From: Agapetus fuscipes | Lineage: Eukaryota > Arthropoda > Insecta > Trichoptera > Glossosomatidae | Length of the DNA: 64,000 nt | Direction: 5' to 3' | Assembly: GCA_951799405.1 (NCBI GenBank) | Contig: OX637344.1 | Coordinates: 8,928,001-8,992,000, forward strand | Shown: one piece after another, positions 12,354 to 22,660 of the stretch | Layout: each line of letters begins with the position of its first letter | Position numbering within the stretch: the first letter of the stretch is position 1 | Notes under the pieces: generated by a model | The model's input: the letters and a program-made list of their open reading frames with translations, nothing else | Database searches by the model: none | What the model was told of the DNA's origin: nothing | Translations under genes and position numbers: made by a program

Positions 12354-12540
12354 CCTTGACTTATAGGTTGGTATGAGACTGACCACCCATACTGTAAAAG
12401 AAAATGGTTCCTTTTCCCATGTTATTCCTGCTTGAGAGAAGGTCGGTAAGAGATGCAGGGCTTACGTTAATTTAAGATTGGGTTTTTATGTTGTATGTCC
12501 ACATGCGGCATGTGAAAGCGCGAACTTATACGCCTGTGGG
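12354..12540 (+). repeat. R250 copy truncated at its 3' side, head-to-head partner
   Basis: It begins CCTTGACTTATAGG and stops after CGCCTGTGGG, where it meets the tail of an opposite-strand R250 copy with no spacer. Confidence 0.85.
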
Positions 12541-12795
12541 ATCTATAATCTATAATCTATAATCTAAGTTGCAATAATATATTCATTTAAAGCTCTCAGA
12601 TGTATGCCCACAAACAAACACGTGTAGTTCGCGCTTACAAATGCTGATTGTGTACTTACAATAAAATCCAAACTCAAATGAACATAAGCCCTGCAACCTC
12701 TGCCGACATTCCCTGAAACTGGGGTGACATTGGCAAAGTGAACCATTTTTTACAGTATGGGTGGTCAGCCTCATACCAACCTATAAGTCAAGGAA
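12541..12795 (-). repeat. R250, full-length copy
   Basis: Tail of four TATAATC units, intact head ending GTCAAGGAA. It contains a ~64-codon minus frame (start near 12774) shared with other copies. Confidence 0.9.
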
Positions 12796-12904
12796 TACGA
12801 GTAATAAATGACATTTAAGTTAACAAAAAAAAAAAAACAACAAAACCTTATATATCCAAAAAAAGTCAAAAATTTATTATGCTAAAAATGTAGCAAACTA
12901 ATAA

Positions 12905-13283
12905 ACCAACATTACAAATCAGCATTGCAGATTAGCCGCCACTTCTTCCTGTCCTTGCATACTTCTTTCATTTCATCCAGAGTCATAACCTTTTTCATAC
13001 AAGCTCTCCTTTTATTATGACTCTGGATATCCCATTCACTCGCTATTTCGAAAATTTGGTCCATCCATACCTTTCTTGGTCTTCCTCTTCCACGACATCC
13101 ATCTATTCTAGCAACATATACTTTCTTCGTCAATCTTTCATCACTCATTCTCTCCATGTGCCCGAACCATCTTAACATACTTCTTTTAATCTTCACTTTC
13201 ACACTTTCCCTTACACCACATTCTTCTCTTACAAAATCATTCCTCACCCTGTCACTTCGTTTTTTCCCATTTAATATTAATCT
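12905..13283 (-). pseudogene. LINE-A (RTE-like) RT C-terminus, 5'-truncated
   Basis: The minus frame runs DRVRNDFVREECG, then MLRWFGHMERM, a GRGRPRKVWMDQI block, and DRKKWR before a stop. This is the standard end of RTE/BovB-like LINE polyproteins (DR.RN, RWFGH, RGRP...W, DR..W). Only ~120 codons survive. On the minus strand the frame is preceded directly by R250-derived sequence, so the first residues of the open frame are not LINE. The 3' UTR extends to about 12800. Confidence 0.75.
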
Positions 13284-13327
13284 TAAATGATACATATCTT
13301 TGCAAGTTAGCTTTTAGATTATAGATA
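13284..13327 (+). repeat. R250 tail fragment joined to LINE-A
   Basis: ATCTTAAATGATACATATCTTTGCAAGTTAG plus a TAGATTATAGAT tail. Only the last ~45 bp of R250 are present, fused directly to the truncated LINE-A. Confidence 0.7.
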
Positions 13328-13814
13328 CTGCTGAAAAAATATTTTTTATAATTTTACGAGACTACAATGGCTATCAGGTAATGTAAACAAGATGTTCTCC
13401 GGCAGGAAGCCAGAAAGCATGTTTTTTTTTAATTTCTCATTTTATGGTCGAAGTAAATCAATTATTATTGCTTTTGACCATAGTATACATACGGGAAAAA
13501 TCTGTTTTAGTGCCTGGATTTATCTAGAAGATTTGTATCATCCTACAGTACACCAACATTTCAAGCAGTGATTTGATTCTCGGAGCATTGGATATGCGTC
13601 CTCTCTTAGAACTCGGCAAGAAGTTGCACTAAATGTGCAAGTTAGTAGCGTAGTAGCGTAGCTTGTTCGATTGCCGTTGGGTCTCTTAACGATAATTTTG
13701 GCCCTGGTTCAACAGCTGTCATTGCGTAATTACTTATCAATACTTCATTGAACTAAAAAAAGTGAAAGTTTTCAAACGTGTTTCTAGACAGGCAAAAATA
13801 GGTTAACGAATTGC

Positions 13815-14069
13815 ATCTATTATATCTATAATCATCTAAGTAGCAAGGACATATTTATTTAAAGTTCTCAAATGCATGCCCACAAACAAACATGTGTAGT
13901 TTGCGCTTACAAATGCTGAATGTGTACTTACAAATAAAATCCAAACCTCAAATGAACATAAGCCCTACAACTTTTTCCGACCTTCCCTGACACAGAGGTG
14001 ACATTGGCAAAGTGAACTATTTTTTACCGTGCGGGTGGTCAGCCTCATACCAACCTATAAGTCAAGGAA
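13815..14069 (-). repeat. R250, full-length copy
   Basis: ATCTAT-type tail at the left, all blocks present, and head intact (CTATAAGTCAAGGAA). Confidence 0.9.
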
Positions 14070-14199
14070 TATCCCTCTATTAAATTAAGTAATAAGTACA
14101 TTCGTTAACGTGGAAAAATGACACGAAAAATTATAGTCTGTGGAGGCGTTGTGAGGAGCTAGGGATGTACGCATGTGTGTTTTTGTTATTACATATTAT

Positions 14200-14345
14200 A
14201 CCGGATAAACTCGTAAAACCGGGAGCATAATTTTATAACATGCTTTGGTTATTATCTGATTAATTCTAATACAGTTCCGCCGCTAATAAAATAATCGTAA
14301 ACCTCCGAGAGGACCATTTATGGATTCGGAAGCTGGATGTACGTA
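14200..14345. other. Unique block; possible conserved non-coding element
   Basis: The block runs through TAATTCTAATACAG, CCGCCGCTAATAAAATAATCG and GGACCATTTATGGATTCGG. It is non-repetitive and non-coding, with clustered TAAT words. A regulatory function is only a guess. Confidence 0.25.
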
Positions 14346-14488
14346 TCCTATTGGGATACATTCATTTTATTTTATGCTTAGAAGTACTAAAAGAAAATTA
14401 TGTAAAAAGTTAACTTAAATTTTTCAATGAGATTCCTACGTGTTTTGATGTAGAAGATTTAGTGAAGTCAGGCGGCCGGGTTGCTAGA

Positions 14489-14594
14489 GAGCAGCACGTA
14501 TAAGCGCGGACTACACGTATCTGCCTGTGTTCATGCATTGAATAACTAAGAATGAAGCTTAAAATGTCTGTATAATTTTGCAACTTAGATTACA
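14489..14594 (+). repeat. R250 tail half, degenerate
   Basis: GCAGCACGTATAAGCGCGGA, then CTGCCTGTGTTCATGCATT and TTTGCAACTTAGATTACAG. No head remains. Confidence 0.55.
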
Positions 14595-15100
14595 GTTTAA
14601 TGTTATCTGCCATGTCAAAACAAGTATGCATTCTCAAAAGAATAACAGTCGAAACAACCTGCATTAAGCATCATTTTTCTCTGACACTTTTCCCTGTACT
14701 CAGCCACCTTCACACCAGCTTAGTATTGCACCAATCCCTTCACTTAGCAACCAACACACCGGAAAAAAAGTACCTGCTTACTCACCCCTTGTTGTCTGTA
14801 CTTGACTGCGGACGATTACTTACTTTGCTGTCAAGCTTTTTTATTCCTTTCTTTCCACCTTTGTTCTACTTGACTTACCTTAAATGAAACCAGAAATGTT
14901 ACGGCATTTCCAGCTATTTATAAAATAAATGTACAAATTTAATTGTAACAGGAAATGTATTTAAAATGTAACTCATTGCTGTCAGGATTAGTTAAATTAT
15001 TTTTTTGTTCACTTGTATCTTTAAGTAGAGTTTGTGATATTTTTAACGTGCAAAAAGTGAAATTGTTAAGTTTGAAGAAAAAGGCATTAAAAAAAGGCAA

Positions 15101-15349
15101 TCTAATCTAATCTAATCTAAGCTGCATAGATATATATCAGTTAAGATTTATATTAAATGCATTCCCACAATCAGATATGTATAATTTCGCGCTAACACAT
15201 GCCGCATGTGGACCTACAATATAAAAACTCAATCTCAAATGAACATAAGCCTTGCAACTCTTGCCGTCCTTCCCTGAAACAGGGGTGACATTGGCAAAGT
15301 GAACCATCTTTTACAGTAAGGGTGGTCAGCCGCATAACAACCTATAAAG
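15101..15349 (-). repeat. R250 copy with a visible target-site duplication
   Basis: The copy lies between AAAGGCA before its (TCTAA)n tail (15093-15099) and AAAGGCA at the broken head (15346-15352). The last ~13 bases of the head are missing. A variable 5' end with a flanking duplication is the signature of target-primed reverse transcription, which makes R250 a SINE-like retroposon. Confidence 0.8.
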
Positions 15350-15498
15350 GCATACAAAGATTTTGTAATTGGTTGCTTAAGACGGCAATCCTATACAAGA
15401 CTTACGTTCACTCGCTGAGAAAAAGTTTCAAATTCAAAAATGTAACGGCTTCATTATTAATTTCAAATTGCGTGCATCACCCCAGATATTTTACATCA

Positions 15499-15632
15499 CC
15501 ACGGTAATTCTTAACTACCGAATATCGGTAATATTTGTATGAAGACCTTTCAATCCAAGATGGCCGCAAGTGGACAGCTGATTTGTTTTCATACAAATAT
15601 TACCGATATTCGGTTGGTAAGAATTACTGTGG
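15499..15632. repeat. Inverted repeat, 45-bp arms
   Basis: Arms 15499-15543 and 15588-15632 are complementary except for three or four positions, with a 44-bp spacer. Each arm holds the local palindrome CCGAATATCGG. It sits just outside the left end of the Harbinger-like element. Confidence 0.75.
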
Positions 15633-16057
15633 GAGTGAGACTTTAACCCCCGTATTCACGATCAAAACTGATTTAAGTGCCTTACTCAAGCGCTACACTT
15701 ACTCAAGGGTCGACATTCTGGAGCGTTTTGTTTCACTAAGAACACTCAAGCAGTAATCAGCGTAGTGCCCAACCCCCAGGAGACGTACGGGTTTGTCATT
15801 GGCTCTCGAAAAAACCCAGCTCTGTAATTGGTCAGTCCTTCCGACCGATATTCGGCGTACTTCACTCTTATCATTGCCGCTTCTTTCAAATTTCAATGTC
15901 ATATCAGCTTTGGATAAAACTTGACAACAAATAAGAACGTATAACGCAATTACTAATTTAAGTAAACCGTAAGTACGAATTTGTTTGTTTACAATTTCTA
16001 TTAGTTTTTAAAAATACATTTATGTAATATCCAATGTAAAGTGTTTTGATCGATTTC

Positions 16058-16183
16058 AACGCCAAAAAGGTGTTGTTTTCTCCAGCGGAAAAGAAGCTGC
16101 TGGTGGCTCTGATTAAAGAAAAACCTGTAATAGAAGATAAAATAACAGATCGAAGAAATTGTTGGCTTTGCAACCCTCAATGA
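16058..16183 (+). pseudogene. SANT/Myb-like DNA-binding domain remnant
   Basis: The plus frame has FSPAEKKLLVALIKEKPVIE followed by DKITDR and a premature stop. That pattern (F+ aromatic-Glu-x-x-LL...I.EK.....) is the start of the Myb/SANT-like domain carried by the second protein of Harbinger transposons. The frame has no start codon and ends early, so it is a fossil. It fits the TAA target duplication of the surrounding element. Confidence 0.5.
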
Positions 16184-16605
16184 GCAACGGCAAAACTGTA
16201 TACAGAACGACGCATTTTTTCAATCAAAAACGTCTTCTAAATTCTTCCTCTTCGTAATACGTAAATGGGTCTTTACAGTCTCTGATATATTTTCTTGGGA
16301 TACTATTTTTTAACAAAACAATGTTATTATTCTCGTTGAAGTCAACTGTATCGAAAGAATTAATTATTTTATGTAAATAATTCACAACCAAACAAAAAAT
16401 GTGCTGATAAAATGCGGCGGAATATTTTGACAGTTCATCTGTCATTGCAGTATGGTCCTAGACCATACCGGAGAACAAACCCAATTCTGATGGTCAAGCA
16501 ATGTAAATAAACTCGTCAAAACAATGTTAATACACTCGTAAAAATCATGTTTATAGTAAGAATTCATTTTTTCATGTAATTTCACAATCAAACTATTTCA
16601 AATTA

Positions 16606-16864
16606 TTCCTTGACTTATAGGTTGGTATGAGGCTGACCACCCATACTATAAAAAATGGTTCACTTTGCCAATGTCACCCCTGTTTCAGGGAATGTCGGCA
16701 GGAGTTGCAGGGCTTATGTTCATTTGAGTTTGGATTTTATTTGTAAGTACACAATCAGCATTTGTAAGCGCGAACTACACGTGTTTGTTTGTGGGCATAC
16801 ATCTGAGAGCTTTAAATGAAAATATCCTTGCAACTTAGATTATAGATTAGATTATAGATTATAG
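16606..16864 (+). repeat. R250, full-length copy nested in the Harbinger-like element
   Basis: Head TTCCTTGACTTATAGG at 16606, tail of TTATAGATTAG-type units to 16864. Confidence 0.9.
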
Positions 16865-17082
16865 AAACAAAAAATGTGATCACAATGAAATATGACGGAA
16901 TATTTTGACAGCGCTTAAGCGTTGGTTAATATACGTGTCGACCTTACTTACCTGAGTGCTAGTTTTTGGAGCGCTTAAGCGCTAATTTTACCTTAAGTAT
17001 TGTTCTTGAAATGAGTTTCCCCAATCTAAGCGCTAGTTTGCCCTTAAGTAAGTGCCAGTTTTGATCGTGAATACGGGGGTAA

Positions 17083-17424
17083 GCCCAGGTATAAAAATTT
17101 GCAAAATCCGAAAAATATTTTTATTGAAATCAAAGTGGCTTATTGCAAAAGTAAATAAAAATCCCGTGTATTCTTTCGCACACGCTGCAAAGTTGACGCA
17201 ATCTTTTATCATACACAAAGCAACACAACAAACAGATATTTTTACCTTTGAAAAACAACCGCGTACTTTACAATGGGAGAAAGCGTGCATGTGACAGAGC
17301 GGGCGTAGTGTGTGTTGCAGTCGCCACGGGAGTGCAGTGGTGAACAACCTTGTTGTCCCACTAAGAAACACCGGGGCCGCTAAATTTGATTCCAACAAAT
17401 AAACTGTTGTAAGATGTAATTGTA
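17083..17424. other. Unique stretch without gene
   Basis: Moderately AT-rich. I see no repeat and no credible frame. Confidence 0.4.
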
Positions 17425-17790
17425 AGTGTAACTCTGTCGCCATTCCGCTTGGGGTAGCTCCTCTGCAGAGCTTTCTTCCTAGCCTTACAAAGCTTTTTCA
17501 ATTCATTCATATCCATTTCCTTTTTCATACATTTTCTTCTTTTACATTCACTTTTTATATCCCATCCTTTTAAAATATCCTCAATCTAGTCACTAAATAC
17601 TTTTCTCGGTCGTCTTTTACCTCTTTTTCCTTTCTCATTTCCTTTGTCAGTCTATCATCATTCATCCTTTTCACATGCCCAAACCATCTCATCACATTAT
17701 TTTGTACCTTAACTTTCACATCCTCTTTCAACTTCCATTTTTTCTTAACCCATTATTTCTTAACTATATCCTTCAGAGTTTTTCTGCTGG
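17425..17790 (-). pseudogene. LINE-A C-terminal remnant, degenerate
   Basis: The reverse complement follows the LINE-A end: a GATGGTTTGGGCATGTGAAAAG block (RWFGH region), the RPRK region, GGATATGAATGAATTGAAAAA, and a 3' end GCGACAGAGTTAC matching 27895-27925. Several frameshifts and stops are present. Confidence 0.6.
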
Positions 17791-17901
17791 TAATCTGATA
17801 ATAGACGTGCTTAAAACAGCAGGTAGCGGCTGAGCGTTTTTCAATCTAGTTATTCAATATTGAATAATATTATATTATGCATCCTTGACTTATAGGTTGA
17901 A

Positions 17902-18158
17902 TTCCTTGACTTATAGGTTGGTATGAGGCTGACCACCCATACTGTAAAAAATGGTTCACTTTGCCAATGTCACCCCTGTTTCAGGGAAGGTCGGCAAAAG
18001 TTGTGGGGCTTATGTTCATTTGAGGTTTGGATTTTATTTGTAAGTACACATTCAGCATTTGTAAGCGCGAACTACACTTGTTGGTTTGTGGGCATACATC
18101 TGAGAGCTTTAAATGAATATATCTTTGCAACTTAGATTATAGATTATAGATTATAGAT
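17902..18158 (+). repeat. R250, full-length copy with a duplicated head piece
   Basis: A 17-bp head piece (CCTTGACTTATAGGTTGA, 17883-17900) lies just before the full head at 17902. The tail is four TTATAGA units. Confidence 0.9.
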
Positions 18159-18647
18159 GCATCCATGTCTTGCCTGTAGTGTAGGTAATACTTTTTTTTT
18201 GTAAGAGCGGTGCGGTGGTATTCAAATTAAAAAGTAAGATTCTTAATTCCTAACAAATTTGCCAAGTGACGTCAGATCTTTCTCCGTATTTAAGCGTGCG
18301 TCTTCATTAAACTTTTAGATGTAAACCATAAGGGTTAATTCCATATAGGCGCATGGTTAGAGTAGGCAAGGCGTGATAAAAAATGAATTTTAACGTGAAA
18401 TCAAAATGGAAAACGGAAAGTTACGGTGACCACTTCACAAGTGTTCCGCGGACTACTGTTTGAGAATCACTGCCGGAGAAAAATTCCTATCAAAGCAAGC
18501 GTCCTTTGAGAATATACACGAGGCTTCACAAACAGACTCACATAGCTATAATGTTGTTTAAAAAATGTAAAAAATATAAAAAGTTTTATTACGGTTGTAT
18601 ATCTGGTTGAAAAAACTAACGTATCGTAAAGTTATCATCAAGTATTA

Positions 18648-18916
18648 GGGCCTGTTGCACCAACCTCCAATCAATATTTGATTGAAACATCAAATTTGAT
18701 TGCTTAGTTCTGGTAAGGACCTCGGTTAAATATTTCTCGAAACTTGGTAAAAATGTGATGGAATTTGAACAGGAAATATGATTCACATCAGCTGACTTAC
18801 GTATATGCAATCATTTTTTTTATTTGAAAGGGAGAAATCACACTCAATTTTGATTTTTGTCTGATTGGAGTTTGGTGCAACAATATTACTATATTATATA
18901 AGCTATATACAGGCCC
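18648..18916. mobile_element. Harbinger-type MITE, 269 bp
   Basis: It starts GGGCCTGTTGCACCAACCTC and ends with the inverse (GGAGTTTGGTGCAACA ... CAGGCCC), flanked by TTA at 18645-18647 and 18917-18919. GGGCCTGTT ends with a TWA duplication are typical of PIF/Harbinger MITEs. The right inverted repeat is split by a ~27-bp AT-rich insert that is half of a palindrome reaching into the flank. No coding capacity. Confidence 0.8.
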
Positions 18917-18992
18917 TTAGTATATAGCTTATATAATATAGCTTAACTACTTTTATCTGAATGGAAAGGACAAATTTTTGAGGTCTTAGGGT

Positions 18993-19026
18993 TGGCATTG
19001 ACAAAAGTGAACCATTTTTTACAGTA
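18993..19026 (-). repeat. R250 head fragment
   Basis: GGCATTGACAAAAGTGAACC then TTTTTTACAGTA, the inner head only, adjoining LINE-C. Confidence 0.5.
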
Positions 19027-19103
19027 CCTACATGTGTATCGTCAACCTTAGTCAGGGGACAAAAATATCAATAAACGATTTTAAATTAAGTTTAGCCCAT
19101 ACA

Positions 19104-19343
19104 AAACAGATACAAAGACCACTACGCTCTGCCCTTACGGCTGTCAACAAGGTTATAGTGCCCAATAGAGCAAACACATCAAACTTTGCAGACAGAAGCT
19201 TTGCGGTGGCCGGGCCGGTGGCCTGGAACAATTTACCCATCGGTGTTCGCGCGAACCAGCCTACCACCACCTTCAGAAAGGAACTGAAGACACTACTTTT
19301 CTCGAGAAGCCATGGCGCCCTTGAGATGGTCCTGGACCATTAA
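19104..19343 (+). pseudogene. LINE-C (CR1/L2-like) RT C-terminus, 5'-truncated
   Basis: The frame contains DRSFAVAGPVAWNNLPIGVR and FRKELKTLLFSR. This is the 'RSF.VAGP..WN.LP..........FK..LKT.LF' end shared by CR1/L2-group LINEs. A stop at 19341-19343 is followed by a short 3' UTR and an (ATC)n tail at about 19365-19382, typical of that group. Everything upstream of the last ~80 codons is missing. Confidence 0.75.
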
Positions 19344-19394
19344 ATGGCGCCACAGGAAAGAAATCATCCATCATCATCATCAAATACAACTCTA

Positions 19395-20161
19395 TGCAAG
19401 AAATTAGGGTATAAATTGGAAGTTCCTTTAATTTCATAAAAAACGTCGGATATATTTTATAAGCTGAATATTATTTAACTTTTATTTTTACCTTTAAATA
19501 TCATTCATTATTTTATCATGCTCTGTTCATTATTGCGGCATTCCCACAAAACGCAAATTTAAACACGTACATTTTCCCCTCTCATTCAATCCCTCACTCA
19601 CCCTCACCATATTTTCTTTTCCCCATCCAACCCTCACTTTCTCTTTCTTACATACATTTTGCTTCACACAGCGCTGTCACAACATAAATTTAAACTTATT
19701 TTACACACAAAAAGGAATATTTCATATTATTGTACATATATTTTTTTTAATATCTCCGCCATATGTGACTTTTTCTGTATGTTCACTTTTTACTTGCAAG
19801 AGCACAACGTTTTATTCCGTATTTTACTTACATATTTAATTAAGGCAATCGTCCAGTGCTTACTGCCTTTGATTTTTGATCAGAAAGTAGTAAATTAATA
19901 TTTTACAGAGCTTTGATATTATAACCACTGTACAAGTGTTTTATATCACATAAGTACCTACGTTTATCTATAAGTTTCTTAGATATCAATTATATAGAAT
20001 CTAATATGTCAATCAAAGATTTTGTACGAAAATTAAATATCAAAAAGACAAAAAAAATGCCACGCACAGAAAATTACATTTTTCTTATATTCGGAAACAT
20101 CCTAAACATATTTTCGTCTTTAATTCTATGCACCTTCAAAAACACCAATTATTTGGATAAT
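19395..20161. other. AT-rich stretch without gene
   Basis: No repeat with another copy here and no recognised frame. Confidence 0.4.
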
Positions 20162-20296
20162 GGTTGGTATGGTATGGGTAGGTTGATATGAGGCTGACCA
20201 CCCATGGAAAAATGGTTCACTTTACCAATGTATCCCATTATACGTTAAACGTAAGACGTCTTTGCAACTTAGATTATTATAGATCAGATTATAGAT
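20162..20296 (+). repeat. R250, short copy with internal deletion
   Basis: Head (GGCTGACCACCCATGG ... GGTTCACTTTACCAATGT) joins directly to the tail end (GTCTTTGCAACTTAGATT). The ~110-bp middle is absent, giving a 135-bp element with both ends. Confidence 0.75.
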
Positions 20297-21185
20297 GCCT
20301 CTTGTAGATGTCATGTGACCCGAGGATTGTGGAGAGCGCTAACGGCACTATTTGATATTTTTTCATATTATTCTTTTCGAAATCACTTTAACCTTGTTAT
20401 ACACTATTTTTTCTTCATTTGCAGAATGTAATAAGAAATCATTATTTTACTCTCTTTCTCTGCGAACATGCTATTCCACATTTTTCCTGATAAACTATGG
20501 GCGTCCATATCTCTTGGTCAGTCGCTCGGATCACATAAATAACGATGGAAAACCTTTCCGGAAACCCCCGAAAAAAGAGCGGGAACTTGCGTGCAAGGGA
20601 AACGCGAGCAACTACGTTCAAATTATTTATGAAAGCTTTCTAGATTGAGGTAAATCCTCTTACATTTGTTTTTTTTATTTTTTCATTTACCACTTAATGA
20701 AAGTCTATCGGATTTTTATATAAGTGTATAACCCATGTATAAAACATTGAGTAATTTTCGTATTTGAAGGATTTTCAGTTTTCATGCATTTTTTCTATTT
20801 ACACGTTTGAGGTGAAGGTTTGAAATATTTAATACTTGCGGCAAAGAAACAATAATTTCTTTTATTCATTAAATATCGATTTGAATAAACAAAAAAAAAT
20901 GCTTAGCTTTTTTCTCTTGCGGATTTTATTCTGAAGAATAGTTGTACAAACATATAGATTTTTCTTGCATCATCTAATATGTAAAAACATATTAGATGTT
21001 GCTAAAGGTTTTTTTTTATTATTGTACAAAATAGACTTCAAATGACATGCAGAAATATTTATTATGTAGTCCTACATCAAATAACAAAAAAAAACACTTT
21101 ATTTATGGTAACCGGGGGAGTACAATTTTCAAACGTACAACCAATTCTACCAACAAAGTTCTTATCATAGATCTACATTACTGAA
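20297..21185. other. AT-rich stretch; perfect 12-bp hairpin at 20971-20998
   Basis: CATCTAATATGT and its exact complement are separated by AAAA. 20520-20600 is locally GC-richer and unique. No gene is recognised. Confidence 0.45.
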
Positions 21186-21284
21186 CTTTCAACATAAAAA
21201 CCCAAATCTCAAATGAACATGATCCTTACATCTCTTACCAACCTTTACTGAAACGGGGGATATATTGGAAAAGTGAACCATTCC
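21186..21284 (-). repeat. R250 middle fragment
   Basis: CAACATAAAAACCCAAATCTCAAATGAACAT through a diverged CTGAAAC-GGGG segment to AAAAGTGAACCATTCC. Confidence 0.6.
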
Positions 21285-21529
21285 ATTGGCTACTTCAAAT
21301 TTCCATATTCTGCTTTTATCGAATAATTTCTTGCTCTAACTGTGAACACTGAAACCTTAACCTTATTTAATAAAGGTATCCGACACCAGGTCAGTTACCT
21401 GTTTGTAATTATTACTACTGACCCTCTGTTCTCATCGCGCCCAGTTGATAGTTCAGCTGTCCGTAGAGGCCGCTCGACTAATTGAGTCCACACCGTAGAT
21501 TAGTATACTATATGACACTCTACGACTAA

Positions 21530-22660
21530 TGCTTTGCTAGTGCGGAGCTACGTTTATCTGAGTCTAAGCTAGTTAAGGCTACGCTTGATTGGAGCTACGT
21601 TTGTCCAAGGCCACAGTATCTAGAACTTTTAAACTAAAAAATAACTACGAAATATACAGAGTCGTCGAAATGGTTGATGAAGAAGGCCATAACTTACTCC
21701 AAGTTATCATTCCATTGATGATGATGACACTAGATCTTGGCTACGCAAGTTCATGACACATAAGTCTGCTAATATGGTATGACCAATTTCTTAGATTAAG
21801 TGCTAATCCAATGTGTTGTTACGTTTATTTGTAGCATCGCTATTCCATAGCTACACTAGTCCGTAGCTATGCTAGTCCGTAGCTATGCTAGTCCGTAGCT
21901 ACGCTAGTCCGTAGCTATGCTAGTCCGTAGCTACGCTAGTCCGTAGCTATGCTAGTCCATAGCTACGCTAGTCCGTAGCTATGCTAGTCCGTAGCTACGC
22001 TAGTCTGTAGCTACGCTAGTCCATAGGTATGCTAGTACGTAGCTACGCAAGTCTGTAGCTACACTTATTTATAGTTAAGCTATTCCATCTGCTATGCTTG
22101 TTTGTTTCTACGCTAGTCCGTTACTACACTAGTCCGTAGCTACGCTGGTCCGTAGCTATGCTAGTCTGTTGCTACACTAGTCTGTTACTACACTAGTCCG
22201 TAGCTACGCTAGTCCGTAGCTTTGCAAGTCCATAGCTACGCTAGTCTGTAGCTACGCTTATTTGTTGCTAATTTAGTCCATTACTACGTTAATCTTTACC
22301 TACGCAAGTCTGTCGCTACACTTATTTATAGTTAAGCTATTCCATCTGCTATGCTTGTTTGTTTCTACGCTAGTCCGTAACTACACTAGTCAACAGCTAC
22401 GCTGGTCCGTTGCTTGGCCGTTACTACGTTTATCCGAAGCTACACTAGTCTGCAGCCACGCTTGTTTGTGGTTACGCTATTCCGTTTGCTACGCTTCTCG
22501 ATAGCTATGCTAGTGCGTAGCTACGCTTATTCGTATCTACGCTAGCACGTAGCCCCGCTTTTAAAGGACTATGCTACTAATATACTATACTACGTGAAGC
22601 TGCGCTAATTTTGGTCCACGTTAGTTTAGGTCTAGGCCATAGTGTGACTGCTACGCCGTG
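21530..22660. repeat. Minisatellite of 16-bp units, palindromic core
   Basis: The unit is CTAGTCCGTAGCTACG. Regular copies run at about 21845-22055, and increasingly diverged copies extend on both sides. Adjacent units alternate TACG and TATG, giving a 32-bp dimer period in the regular part. A ~75-bp block (ACACTTATTTATAGTTAAGC onwards) occurs at 22061 and again at 22318, so the array also grew by a ~257-bp duplication. Each unit contains the perfect palindrome CGTAGCTACG. Confidence 0.9.

Larger units (their letters stand above)
15647..17079. mobile_element. PIF/Harbinger-like DNA transposon, internally decayed
   Basis: Perfect 24-bp terminal inverted repeats start CCCCCGTATTCACGATC at 15647 and end with the complement at 17079. 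Each is flanked by TAA (15644-15646 and 17080-17082), the 3-bp TWA duplication typical of PIF/Harbinger. Subterminal AAGCGCT/GCGCTTAAGCGC motifs recur near both ends. Inside are a SANT/Myb-like remnant (16058-16183) and a nested R250 copy. No DDE transposase is left. A ~50-bp block (16390-16440) reappears at 16865-16912, on the far side of the R250 insertion. Confidence 0.7.
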
